A stretch of 56,796 nt of DNA, taken from JADZGC01 sp964391595 (lineage in GTDB: Bacteria; Patescibacteriota; Saccharimonadia; CAILAD01; GCA-016700035). The stretch lies in the NCBI GenBank assembly GCA_964391595.1, contig CAYMMM010000003.1, positions 1 through 56,796 of the forward strand, given 5' to 3'. Below, piece after piece: positions 15,803-23,971 of the stretch. The translations under genes were made by a program, and so were the position numbers. Each line of letters opens with the position of its first letter. The first letter of the stretch is position 1. The notes under the pieces are model-generated. The model worked only from the letters and a program-made list of their open reading frames with translations, was not told where the DNA came from and made no database searches.

Positions 15803-16225
15803 ATGAATGATGCAGGTGCTCAAAATACGCCAGCCACACCGAGTGCTGATCCAGCACCGGAGGTGATTGTAGTCGAAGACGATCCGTTTATTTCTCGCAT
15901 GTACGAAGTGAAGCTGTCCAAGGCAGGCTACCACATCCAGATGGGTGCATCCGGTAAAGATGTGATTACATTGCTGAACACATATCACCCACGGCTGGCC
16001 CTCGTGGATATCAATATGCCCGAGATGACGGGTATCGAGGCTATCAAACAACTCAAAGATGCTGGATATGACTTCACTAAGACACAGGTAGTATTTCTCA
16101 CTAATTCAAACAACCCGAATGACATAGAGGCAGCGAAAGCGCTGGGTGGTGACTACCTCATCAAGGCGGACCAAACTCCTCGAGGTGTCCTCGAGCTCAT
16201 TAAGAAGAAGCTCGGACAAGCGTAA
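15803..16225 (+). CDS. single-domain response regulator (CheY-like)
   Basis: 140 residues with only a receiver domain. Acidic pocket in VVEDD, phospho-acceptor Asp in LVDINMP, Ser/Thr switch in FLTNS, Lys in LIKAD. No output domain is present, so it must act by protein contact or as a relay. It follows the membrane histidine kinase at 13370-15775. It has its own TATAAT (15791-15796) 6 bases before the ATG, one of the clearest leaderless starts in the window. Confidence 0.92.
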   Translation: MNDAGAQNTPATPSADPAPEVIVVEDDPFISRMYEVKLSKAGYHIQMGASGKDVITLLNTYHPRLALVDINMPEMTGIEAIKQLKDAGYDFTKTQVVFLTNSNNPNDIEAAKALGGDYLIKADQTPRGVLELIKKKLGQA

Positions 16226-16273
16226 TCCACTCACTGCTTGCTCCTGGACTCACTTCTTCAGTACACTATAAGC

Positions 16274-16456
16274 ATGAGTATTATGGAGATCGAAATATTT
16301 TTGCTCGTGTTTTTTGTGACTTACCTGACGTCGGCGCTTGCAGTGTATGTAGTTCATCTCGTGAGTGGTAAGGAGCTCCAGAACGTGCGCATGCCGACGA
16401 TTATTTTTTCACTTCTCGTAGCTCTCGCAGTGACGTTGCTCAACGTCGGCAGATAA
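16274..16456 (+). CDS. 60-residue small membrane protein
   Basis: Two hydrophobic helices (about 6-28 and 41-57) are joined by a short Lys/Glu/Arg loop, giving a hairpin of about 60 residues. A TACACT box lies 6 bases before the ATG. A TTG at 16238 would add 12 residues. No family is recognised. It lies between the response regulator and pgk, both on the same strand. Confidence 0.6.
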   Translation: MSIMEIEIFLLVFFVTYLTSALAVYVVHLVSGKELQNVRMPTIIFSLLVALAVTLLNVGR

Positions 16457-16478
16457 TACAAACAATGGAGTTAGCTGT

Positions 16479-17654
16479 ATGAAAATGAAATCGCTCAAAT
16501 CACTAGATGTCCGTGGGAAGCGCGTCTTATGCCGTGCGGATTTTAACGTACCGCTACACAATGGCAAAGTCGGTGATCTCTTGCGTATCGAATCAGCGTT
16601 GCCGACTATACAATATCTTCTCAAAGAAGGTGCAACGGTTGTGCTTATGAGTCACCTCGGTCGTCTCGACGGAAAGCCGGACTCAAAATACTCGCTTGAG
16701 CCGGTGGCTATCGAGCTGTCGCGTCTCCTCGACCGCAGTGTGGTCTTCATACATGACTGTGTTGGTGTCGATGTGCAGGAGCGAGTCGCCAAGCTAGAGC
16801 CCGGCAGCGTTGCTTTGCTTGAAAACCTTCGCTATCACGCAGAAGAGGAAGCGAATGATCCTGAATTCGCCAAGCAGCTTGCGATCCTGGGTGATGTATA
16901 TGTCGATGACGCCTTTGCAGTCGCTCATCGCGCGCATGCATCTCTCGTGGGAGTTCCGCGGCTTCTTCCTTCTGCAGCTGGCTTCTTACTGGAGCGAGAG
17001 GTCTCAACGCTTGGTGATCTGCTCAAAAAGCCCGAGCATCCTTTTGTCGCTGTCATTGGTGGCGCAAAGATATCTGACAAGATTCCGTTTCTCAATAATC
17101 TCGTGAAGAAAGCAGATACCGTGGTCATCGGTGGAGCGATGGCGAATACCTTCCTGGCTGCGCTTGGCCATGATATGCGTAAGTCGGTGCAAGAAAAGTC
17201 TGCGTACAAGCAGGCGCTTAAGTTCTTGGCCGAGGCTCGTCATCTTGGTGTCGAAGTTATACTGCCAGTTGATGTAGTCGTAGCGGATAAGCCCGACGCG
17301 CACAAGTCACGCACAGTCACGGTCGGACAGCTCGAGGGGGGTGACATGGCGCTAGACCTTGGCCCCGCTACCTCGACACTCATCGCCGAAGTACTACATG
17401 GTGCGAAGACGATCTTCTGGAACGGCACCCTCGGATTTACCGAAGAGAAAGCGTTTTCGGCTGCCAGTCTAGATCTCGCAAATCGTATGGCGAAGTCGGA
17501 TGCACTGACAGTGATTGGCGGGGGAGACACTGCGGGGTATATTGATAGTATTGATATGCACGAGCAGTTTGGCTTTGTCTCTACTGGAGGCGGGGCAGCG
17601 CTCGAGCTCTTGGCTGGCAAGAAGCTTCCTGCAGTAGAAGCGCTCGAGATATAA
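16479..17654 (+). CDS. pgk: phosphoglycerate kinase
   Basis: 391 residues, the usual bacterial length. N-terminal substrate-binding segments are VRGKRVLCRADFNVPL, SHLGR, and RYHAEEEANDPEFA. The nucleotide-binding lobe has GGAKISDKIPFLNN, FWNGTLGF and VIGGGDTA. It transfers phosphate from 1,3-bisphosphoglycerate to ADP, an ATP-yielding step of glycolysis in the cytoplasm. A GGAG lies upstream of the ATG. Enolase, pyruvate kinase and triosephosphate isomerase are also in this window but in separate units. Confidence 0.97.
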   Translation: MKMKSLKSLDVRGKRVLCRADFNVPLHNGKVGDLLRIESALPTIQYLLKEGATVVLMSHLGRLDGKPDSKYSLEPVAIELSRLLDRSVVFIHDCVGVDVQERVAKLEPGSVALLENLRYHAEEEANDPEFAKQLAILGDVYVDDAFAVAHRAHASLVGVPRLLPSAAGFLLEREVSTLGDLLKKPEHPFVAVIGGAKISDKIPFLNNLVKKADTVVIGGAMANTFLAALGHDMRKSVQEKSAYKQALKFLAEARHLGVEVILPVDVVVADKPDAHKSRTVTVGQLEGGDMALDLGPATSTLIAEVLHGAKTIFWNGTLGFTEEKAFSAASLDLANRMAKSDALTVIGGGDTAGYIDSIDMHEQFGFVSTGGGAALELLAGKKLPAVEALEI

Positions 17655-17669
17655 ATAAGGAATCATATT

Positions 17670-17987
17670 ATGGTGAAGAAAGTACAAAAGAATAAACCAT
17701 ATCTACCAAAGATCAATGCCATTCTTGTTGGCTTAATTGCATCGATCATACTGAACCTCTTGCTGATTGCACCGTATATGGCGCTCCTGACTACGAAAAT
17801 GTTTGACACAACTGGATTCTCACTCTTCCTTGAACGTACGTACAACCTCAATGACGAGGTCACTCTAGATGGCAAGAAGTGGACGTGTGTGCGCCCCGAG
17901 TTTCTCCCGCTTGATTGGAGACAAGAGGGCAAGAAGCTCTGCACGACAGATGTACTGCTCGACAAGAACAACCAAGAAATAAAATAA
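17670..17987 (+). CDS. small single-pass membrane protein, unknown function
   Basis: 105 residues: a basic N-terminus (VKKVQKNK), one membrane helix (about 18-40), then a 60-residue soluble domain with two cysteines (WTCVRPE, KLCTTD) that could form a disulfide outside the cell. An AAGGAATCAT site precedes the ATG, 15 bases after pgk, so it is probably co-transcribed with pgk. No family is recognised. Confidence 0.65.
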   Translation: MVKKVQKNKPYLPKINAILVGLIASIILNLLLIAPYMALLTTKMFDTTGFSLFLERTYNLNDEVTLDGKKWTCVRPEFLPLDWRQEGKKLCTTDVLLDKNNQEIK

Positions 17988-18002
17988 CACGCTCGACTTT
18001 AC

Positions 18003-18032
18003 TTTAAATCCCCACTGTGTAGCGGGGACTTT
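18003..18032. terminator. bidirectional terminator between convergent pgk unit and enolase
   Basis: The stem TCCCC/GGGGA, extended by A-T pairs, is flanked by T-rich sequence on both sides (AAATCCCC ... GGGGACTTT). It lies between two converging transcripts. Confidence 0.6.
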
Positions 18033-18036
18033 AAGA

Positions 18037-19644
18037 TCAGCGTCTGAATTGAGTAGCTTGCGGCGGTCCGCCAGGAATACTCGGTGGTGCAAAGGGTGTT
18101 TGTTGCTGCGACGAGCCTTGTGGACTGTAGGTTTGAGCGTGCGGAGTACTGACCCCTCGAGATACGACGTTGCTGTCAGGGATTTTATTTGCGAGCGAAT
18201 CCTTGGCATCATAGCGGTGGAGGATATGGGCGGCTTGCTCGGCCTCACTTTGACCGCGCACTGTTGGAGCAAATGAGGCTTGTTGCGTAGGCATAGGCTG
18301 TGCGGGTGTCGGAATGATGCCTGTCAGAGGCCCTGGTGCTGGCTGAGGGAGATTCTGATTTTGTGGCACGGCATTGATCCCAGTAGGGACAAATGGTTGA
18401 GCCTGTTGAGGAGCAGCCGTTAGCTGGTTATCTTTCTCGAGCTCGAAGAAACGATTGTACTTCGCGATACGTTCACCGCGCACTGGGGCACCAAGCTTGA
18501 TGCCAAATGCACCGACCGCAAAAGCAAGATCCGGCAAGAGCGTGTCATTTGATTCCCCAGATCGATGCGAGATGATGACTTTTACTCCTGAGCTAAGGGC
18601 AGCCGAGATAGCTGTCATAGTCTCAGAGAAAGTGCCTACTTGGTTTGGCTTGATAATCACGCCATCGATTAATTTTTGGGCAGCAAGCTCCTGTATGCGT
18701 TCGGCATTGGTTGCGGTGGTATCGTCTCCGATGATCATGGCTTTGCGTCCCGGCTGGCTACTCATGTAGTGGAGGCCATCCATGTCACTTTCCATAAATG
18801 GGTCCTCGATAGAGAGTAGAGGAAATTTCTTATCCCACTGCATATAGATATCTGTAAGCTGTTTGGTATCGAGAAGCTGGTTGGTCATGATATATTTGCC
18901 ATCTCGATAAAAGTGATTTGCTGCGCAGTCGAGCGCGATTTCATGCTCGGCACCCGGCCTCTTTGCTAGTTGCGTGAAGGCTTCCAGGATAACTTCTGGC
19001 GTAGCACCGAGTGCTGCCATCGCTCCTTCATCTGAGACGAGACGAACCGCTGGGCCATAGAGATTGGCGAGGATCGCGCGCATGGTCTTACGCACGATGT
19101 AGATGTTGTTGATCGCCTCGGTGACCGCATTTGACTGGGGGACGATCATGAATTCTTGCAGGTCGAGTCCCGGCGCATGTGAACCGCCAGCGACGAGATT
19201 TGCGTACAGCCGCGGCATTGCAGGAGTTGTGCCTAGCTGATCTGCGACCGCTTGCCATACTTCTTTGCCTTGATCATAGCAGGAGAGAAGGAAATAGGCG
19301 CCAGACAATGCGGTCAGAGTATTGGTCCCGAGATTTGAGCGGTCTTGAGTGCCATCTAGGGCGATGAGTAGTGCATCAAAATCAGCTTGATGTCCGAGTG
19401 GATAGCCGAGAAACTTTGGAGCAATGACTTTTTCTATAATGTCGATATTGCCCGTCACTCCACGCCCCATGAAGAATGCTTTGTCACCATCGCGTCGCTC
19501 TTTAGCTTCGCGTCCTGACACTGACTTTCCGCTTGGCGCATCAAAACGAGCATGGTTCCCAGTATCGGATTCCATGCGTACGCGGATGGTCGGCTCCCCC
19601 CTCGAGTCGAGCACCTGATATGCCTTGATCGAGGCTATATTCAT
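18037..19644 (-). CDS. eno: enolase with a long disordered C-terminal extension
   Basis: 535 residues, against about 430 for ordinary enolases. It converts 2-phosphoglycerate to phosphoenolpyruvate. Core motifs: DSRGEPTIRV, PSGKSVSGREAKERRDGD, GGSHAPGLDLQEFMI (active-site His), SDEGAMAALG, the Mg ligands in SIEDPF and IGDDTTATN, the catalytic Lys in IIKPNQVGT, and SHRSGESNDT. Several positions drift from the consensus (GEREALELRDGD, DEGGFAP) but the catalytic residues I can place are kept. After residue about 430 the chain is Pro/Gln/Ala-rich and probably disordered, with one helical island (SEAEQAAHILHRYDAKDSLA). The ATG at 19644 has TATACT (19654-19659) 9 bases upstream, so a leaderless start; an in-frame ORF extends 32 codons further upstream but ignores this promoter. 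Confidence 0.93.
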   Translation of the reverse strand: MNIASIKAYQVLDSRGEPTIRVRMESDTGNHARFDAPSGKSVSGREAKERRDGDKAFFMGRGVTGNIDIIEKVIAPKFLGYPLGHQADFDALLIALDGTQDRSNLGTNTLTALSGAYFLLSCYDQGKEVWQAVADQLGTTPAMPRLYANLVAGGSHAPGLDLQEFMIVPQSNAVTEAINNIYIVRKTMRAILANLYGPAVRLVSDEGAMAALGATPEVILEAFTQLAKRPGAEHEIALDCAANHFYRDGKYIMTNQLLDTKQLTDIYMQWDKKFPLLSIEDPFMESDMDGLHYMSSQPGRKAMIIGDDTTATNAERIQELAAQKLIDGVIIKPNQVGTFSETMTAISAALSSGVKVIISHRSGESNDTLLPDLAFAVGAFGIKLGAPVRGERIAKYNRFFELEKDNQLTAAPQQAQPFVPTGINAVPQNQNLPQPAPGPLTGIIPTPAQPMPTQQASFAPTVRGQSEAEQAAHILHRYDAKDSLANKIPDSNVVSRGVSTPHAQTYSPQGSSQQQTPFAPPSIPGGPPQATQFRR

Positions 19645-19694
19645 CCTATAAAAAGTATAGCATAAGGGGTATGGTGAGTCAGAGATATATATGT

Positions 19695-19734
19695 ACGAAA
19701 ATGCCCGATAACGAATAGTTACGTTATCGGGCAT
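19695..19734 (-). terminator. intrinsic terminator of guanylate kinase gene
   Basis: A perfect 13-bp stem (ATGCCCGATAACG and its complement) is followed on the minus strand by TTTTCG. It lies just after the gmk stop codon in the direction of transcription. Confidence 0.8.
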
Positions 19735-19748
19735 ACACATGCATTTCG

Positions 19749-20315
19749 TTAGGCGGCCAACTGTGCGCGCAAGAAATCGGCCAACTCTGCAGCAGCTTCT
19801 TGCAGTAGGCCATCGCCGTTGGTGATGATCAGGTCTGGCCGATGGCTCATGGCGAATTCGATCTCGTATTGCATTCGGTCTAAGCGCGTATGGAGCTGGG
19901 CGGGCGCGATATCTGGCTCACGTTCGAGAATGCGACGGCACAAGGTGGCGCGCTGCTCTTCGAGGCTACCGGGCACGGTGATGAGCACCTTCTTCGCCTC
20001 GGGGATCTTTGCTTTTACGGATTCGGCGCCGTCCACATCGAGCTCAAGGAGAGTTGGCCTTCCCGGTGTGGGGAGTAGTTTGCCATAGAGGTTACCGAAG
20101 TGGGGACTCCATTCGATAAGCTCACCGGCTTCAACTCGAGCGAAGAAAGCTTCTTCTGAATCTGCATATTCATACATCGTGTCTTCGTCGCGAGGTGGGC
20201 GCGTGGTCAGTGATTTACCAAAGTCGTACTCCGTGACCTCGTTGAGGGCCATCTTCACCAGCGTGCCCTTGCCAGCCCCCGAGGGACCAGAGACACAAAC
20301 AACGGTCATTCCCAT
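19749..20315 (-). CDS. gmk: guanylate kinase
   Basis: 188 residues, a normal length. P-loop SGPSGAGKGTL at the N-terminus, then the GMP-binding segment KSLTTRPPRDEDTMYEY and LIEWSPHFGNLYG. LLELDVDGAESVK is the Walker-B-like region, and RRILERE is the lid arginine region. It phosphorylates GMP to GDP. The ATG at 20315 has TAGGAG 5 bases before it; a second ATG at 20309 would also work, and an in-frame ORF extends about 130 codons further upstream without coding character. The gene is GC-rich, uses a Shine-Dalgarno and ends in its own terminator, unlike the leaderless genes beside it. Confidence 0.92.
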   Translation of the reverse strand: MGMTVVCVSGPSGAGKGTLVKMALNEVTEYDFGKSLTTRPPRDEDTMYEYADSEEAFFARVEAGELIEWSPHFGNLYGKLLPTPGRPTLLELDVDGAESVKAKIPEAKKVLITVPGSLEEQRATLCRRILEREPDIAPAQLHTRLDRMQYEIEFAMSHRPDLIITNGDGLLQEAAAELADFLRAQLAA

Positions 20316-20431
20316 GGGTGCTCCTAGGGGTAAGGTACAAGAAAGTGTTATTCTGACATATATTGACGATATGAGCAATATATCAGCCGTGGAATCGCCA
20401 GGAGGAGAGCATAAACGGTATAATGAGACAA

Positions 20432-21703
20432 ATGAACGCTCGCTCGCCGAAGCCGAAGTATGCATTCCCCAATGATTTTTTGTGGGGGACTGCTTTGAGT
20501 GCACACCAGGTGGAGGGGGATCAGAATAACAACTGGACCGACTGGGAGAAGGAGCACGCCTCGGAGCTGGCACGCGGTGCCCGCAAAGCTTTTGATAACC
20601 CTTCCGTACATTGGTACAGGATAAAAGATGAAGCCATAGATCCGGCAAATTATATATCTGGCCGTGCAGCTGACCACTATCGACATTTTGAAGCAGATTT
20701 CGCCCTCGCAAAAAAACTTAATCATACTGCGCATCGATTCTCTATCGAGTGGAGTCGTGTTGAGCCGAGGCGAGGGGATTATAACGATGCTGCAATAGAA
20801 CATTATCGGAAGGTGCTGGTTGCGCTTCGTGCGAAAGGAATAGAACCCATTGTGACCTTGCACCATTTTACTTTGCCGCACTGGGTACAAGAGCAGGGGG
20901 GATTTTCGAGCGCTCGTACAATTGCCGACTTCGCGCGTTTTGCAGGCAAGATGGCGAGCGAATACAACGAGCATGTACGGTGGTGGTGTACGGTGAACGA
21001 GCCAGAGCTCTTCTCGAGCTTTTCATACTACTTTGGCCTGTGGCCGCCGCAAGACAAGAGTATCTTCAAAGCAAGCTACGCGTACTACAGTGTTTTTGTG
21101 CGCGCGCATAAGGCCGCATATCGCGCAATCAAGCATGTGAATCCGCGAGCGATGGTGGGTGCTGCTAAGAATAATAGCCACTACGTCGCAAAAGATAAGC
21201 TGATTGCACCGTTCGTAAAGCGCTTTGCAGATTGGTGGGGGAATCATGCATTTTATGATCGCGTCCGGCACGAATGTGATTTTCTGGGTATCAACTATTA
21301 TTTTCGTTTCAACTTCAAGGGCTTTAGAGCTGAGATGGATCAGCAGAACCCATCAGATCTCGGCTGGGGGCTCCATGCTGATGGCTTATATGCGACTTTG
21401 ATGGACCTGCACCATCGATATCGACTACCGATTATGGTTACCGAAGCCGGTGTCGCTGACAGTCAGGACGAGGTGAGGGCTTGGTATATCAAAGAGCTCT
21501 TACGCAATATCCATCGCGCTATGCAGGCGGGCGTCGATGTCCGTGGCTTCATGTATTGGGCGCTATTGGATAATTTCGAGTGGGATAAGGGTTTTTGGCC
21601 TAAGTTTGGGTTAATCGAAGTTGATCGCAAGACGATGAAGCGCACTATACGGCCAAGCGCACTCGAATACGCTAAGATTATCAAGGCTGGTGGGCTCGAC
21701 TAA
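20432..21703 (+). CDS. glycoside hydrolase family 1 beta-glucosidase
   Basis: 423 residues of a (beta/alpha)8 GH1 enzyme. It opens with FPNDFLWGTALSAHQVEG. The acid/base glutamate is in TVNEPE, the nucleophile glutamate in VTEAG (family usual TENG), and the aglycone region in WALLDNFEW. No signal peptide is visible, so it likely acts on imported beta-linked sugars or phospho-sugars in the cytoplasm and feeds glycolysis. TATAAT (20419-20424) overlaps the first possible ATG (20423), so the ATG at 20432, 7 bases after the box, is the more likely leaderless start. Confidence 0.93.
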   Translation: MNARSPKPKYAFPNDFLWGTALSAHQVEGDQNNNWTDWEKEHASELARGARKAFDNPSVHWYRIKDEAIDPANYISGRAADHYRHFEADFALAKKLNHTAHRFSIEWSRVEPRRGDYNDAAIEHYRKVLVALRAKGIEPIVTLHHFTLPHWVQEQGGFSSARTIADFARFAGKMASEYNEHVRWWCTVNEPELFSSFSYYFGLWPPQDKSIFKASYAYYSVFVRAHKAAYRAIKHVNPRAMVGAAKNNSHYVAKDKLIAPFVKRFADWWGNHAFYDRVRHECDFLGINYYFRFNFKGFRAEMDQQNPSDLGWGLHADGLYATLMDLHHRYRLPIMVTEAGVADSQDEVRAWYIKELLRNIHRAMQAGVDVRGFMYWALLDNFEWDKGFWPKFGLIEVDRKTMKRTIRPSALEYAKIIKAGGLD

Positions 21704-21726
21704 ATATCGTCTCTAGAGCAAAGAGC

Positions 21727-22977
21727 TTATTGCTTGCGTGCGGCGTTGTTGTCGAAGAGTCGCTGCCATACTACTGGCGTAACGATCCCGTCAACAGTCA
21801 TGCCGCTTTTGTTCTGGAATACTTTGACAGCTATCTCTGTATTCTCGCCGTACACTCCGTCCATTGGGTCAGGTTTGTAGCCGAGATTAGTGAGGCGTTG
21901 CTGAATGATGCTTACACAACCACTCTGAGATCCGCGCTGATAGGTTGCGCGTGAGCAATCTGGTGCTGGCACAGGAGTTGGATTGTTGACTGTTATTGGC
22001 TTCAGTGCACCTGTCGGAGCTACTGAGTGTGCGACCGCAGTATTACCTGCGCTTGGTCCGATTGCAGACGAAGCAAATCCAGGGTTGAGTATATTCTTCA
22101 CAAAAGCTGGACAGCGAAGTGATTGGTAATAGAAGTTAAATGTCGCTACATGCTGCTTTCCGGTAAGATCAGTGGCGACTGGAGGTGCGAATTCAACAGC
22201 AGATCTCGGGAGGTAGAAGCAATTGTCGGGGTTGGTGGTGAAGATTTCGTGGAAATATCCCTGGCCGCGATTGAGATCAATATTTGAATATGGTGCTTCG
22301 ATTCTACCGATGAGTGTTTGGGCACCAGTGGCGACATCACGGACCCAGCCGTTCCACCAGCATGAGTACAGGCTACTGCAGTCGCTGCGCTCGATGATGA
22401 TCTCATAGTCACGATTCGTCGACCAGTTGTAGTTGATGTGCGTGTGCCACCCCCAGCCCTCATTATCAAATTTGCTGGCAACACTATTGGGAACCTGATT
22501 TGACGCCTGCGCATTTGTCGCATTCCAGATGGAGAAAACCGCAATCTTGCCCTCAGGTCGCGACTGCAAGCCACCGTATGCATCATCGCCTTGCTTAGCC
22601 CCCGTTGCTGGGTCAATGTTGCTTGATTCTGGCCCGAGGTAGAAGTCGGTTGCGTAATACAGTCCGACATCCGGCGTATTATCGGTGATACGCATACGCG
22701 AAACCATACGTGATCCTTGCTGGCCGGCCAGGCTTTTCCCACCGGTATCCAAGTCGGTGAAATCGTTGTAAGTATCCATATAGTGTGAATCTGGCCCATG
22801 TCCAGCTGGCGCCAGAGTACTCGCTTTACTGAGTCTGAAGAAGAGGTAGCCGCCTAATATCACGGCTATTGCCACGATAATAAGGAGTGGGTTTCGATAC
22901 TTTTTAACAGCCGATAAGGGTGTCTTATTACTGACGCGACTTTTCTTTTTTTGCTGAACCTTTGAAGGGGTAGACAT
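21727..22977 (-). CDS. exported DUF3472-like protein with C-terminal peptidoglycan-binding domain
   Basis: 416 residues. Basic N-terminus (VQQKKKSRV), one membrane helix (about 31-51, LLIIVAIAVILGGYLFF) then SKAS as in the other surface proteins of this window. Residues about 65-270 match the DUF3472 style: VGLYYATDFYLGPE, AVFSIWNATNA, EGWGWHTHINYNW, YEIIIERSDC. The last 70 residues form a PG_binding_1 domain: CVSIIQQRLTNLGYKPDPMDGVYGENT and AVKVFQNKSGMTVDGIVTPVVW. The protein is likely tethered to the membrane and attached to the cell wall. DUF3472 biochemical function is unknown. Confidence 0.8.
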   Translation of the reverse strand: MSTPSKVQQKKKSRVSNKTPLSAVKKYRNPLLIIVAIAVILGGYLFFRLSKASTLAPAGHGPDSHYMDTYNDFTDLDTGGKSLAGQQGSRMVSRMRITDNTPDVGLYYATDFYLGPESSNIDPATGAKQGDDAYGGLQSRPEGKIAVFSIWNATNAQASNQVPNSVASKFDNEGWGWHTHINYNWSTNRDYEIIIERSDCSSLYSCWWNGWVRDVATGAQTLIGRIEAPYSNIDLNRGQGYFHEIFTTNPDNCFYLPRSAVEFAPPVATDLTGKQHVATFNFYYQSLRCPAFVKNILNPGFASSAIGPSAGNTAVAHSVAPTGALKPITVNNPTPVPAPDCSRATYQRGSQSGCVSIIQQRLTNLGYKPDPMDGVYGENTEIAVKVFQNKSGMTVDGIVTPVVWQRLFDNNAARKQ

Positions 22978-23057
22978 GGTGAATATTCGTTAATTACTTC
23001 ACACTATAGCAGCTCATAAGCATAAGTGAAATATGTGATTCTTTTCCGACTGGGCTA

Positions 23058-23095
23058 GAAATGAAATGCCCCACTCCCTAGGAGGGGAGTGGGGC
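23058..23095 (-). terminator. intrinsic terminator of the LAxTG protein gene
   Basis: An 11-bp GC stem (GCCCCACTCCC/GGGAGTGGGGC) is followed on the minus strand by ATTTCATTTC. Confidence 0.75.
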
Positions 23096-23112
23096 GGGAG
23101 AGCTCAGCGTCG

Positions 23113-23817
23113 TCAGTTGATGAGACAGGCCTTGCGGTGCAGACGTTGCACCACGAAGATGAAGATGCCGCAGCACAACATCACCATGCCGAGGTTGAGC
23201 GCCCCGCTTGACGTGCCCCCGGTGTAGGCCAGGCGGGTCTGCGTGGTCTTCGGGGTATCGGGGCCGGGGCTCGACGGGGGAGCGGTACTTGCAGTCGGCA
23301 CCACCGTCGTGCTTGTCGTAGTGCTCGGAGCCGCAGCGGTCGTACTCGTCGTACTTGTTGTGGGCTTCGGAGCCGCGGTGGTCGTGCTCGTCGTGGTCGG
23401 AGCGACGGTCGTCGACGTCGTGGTACTGGTCGTCTTCGGAACCGTGGTGGTGGTCGAAGTGGTCGTCGAGGGCTTGGTGGGCGGCGGGTAGTGGCGGATG
23501 GTGGTGGTCGTCGTGTCCTCCGGACAGTCCACCTCGTCCTCATCCTCGGATTCGTCGTCGTTCCACTCCTCGTCGTCGTGGTGCCAGCTGTCCTCGCTGT
23601 CATCCCACTCTTCTTCCGAGTCGTCGGAGTTGTCGTGGTGCCAGCCGCTCTCGTCGCGAGGCTCGTGGCCGCCGTAACCACCGCGTGCGCTGGCGCCGGC
23701 TGCGGTGCCGGATGCCGACAAGGCGGCGAATCCGAGGAGGATCGTGGCGATCGCGAGGGTGATCAGGCTGATCGCGCGACGGAGCGTCTGCTTCGTCTTG
23801 GTAGGTGCGTGAGTCAT
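23113..23817 (-). CDS. secreted Thr-rich protein with LAxTG sortase sorting signal
   Basis: 234 residues. A signal peptide (hydrophobic about 14-32, ending TAAGASA) is followed by an extremely acidic His/Trp/Asp/Glu region (about 45-100, for example EEEWDDSEDSWHHDDEEW). A Thr/Ser/Pro mucin-like stalk (about 103-190) leads to LAYTGG, a hydrophobic helix (ALNLGMVMLCCGIFIFVV) and a basic tail (QRLHRKACLIN). This is a complete cell-wall sorting signal of the LAxTG type handled by class E sortases in actinobacteria. The acidic/His region could bind metal or be a spacer. GC content is clearly above the neighbours, with Thr codons almost all ACC or ACG. It has a Shine-Dalgarno (GAAAGGACAACCATG), promoter and terminator of its own. 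Horizontal origin from an actinobacterium is plausible. Confidence 0.85.
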   Translation of the reverse strand: MTHAPTKTKQTLRRAISLITLAIATILLGFAALSASGTAAGASARGGYGGHEPRDESGWHHDNSDDSEEEWDDSEDSWHHDDEEWNDDESEDEDEVDCPEDTTTTTIRHYPPPTKPSTTTSTTTTVPKTTSTTTSTTVAPTTTSTTTAAPKPTTSTTSTTAAAPSTTTSTTVVPTASTAPPSSPGPDTPKTTQTRLAYTGGTSSGALNLGMVMLCCGIFIFVVQRLHRKACLIN

Positions 23818-23873
23818 GGTTGTCCTTTCAGGGGAAGAGACTCGTGGAGCTGCTCAGGTGAGCAAACCCAGAC

Positions 23874-23902
23874 ATACTAACATATTTTAGGCGCAAGATC
23901 AA
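23874..23902 (-). promoter_or_regulatory. promoter of the LAxTG protein gene
   Basis: On the minus strand TTGATC (23897-23902), a 17-bp spacer and TAGTAT (23874-23879). The leader is about 50 bases and contains a small GCTCA/TGAGC hairpin before the Shine-Dalgarno. Confidence 0.6.
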
Positions 23903-23971
23903 CTATTTTATACTGCTTATACTAAAAAACACGCGCATGTAAGTTCCGAGGTGATCATGTATTTGTATGAC

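Noticed and set aside
19644..19740. Longer enolase N-terminus (32 extra residues)
   Set aside because: The extension covers the -10 box and has no similarity to enolases; the family start MNIASIKAYQVLDSRG fits the ATG at 19644.
23243..23880. Long opposite-strand ORFs rich in Val/Gly or Arg/Ser over the LAxTG gene
   Set aside because: They arise from the repetitive ACC/ACG threonine codons and high GC of the minus-strand gene; they lack start signals, domains and promoter context.
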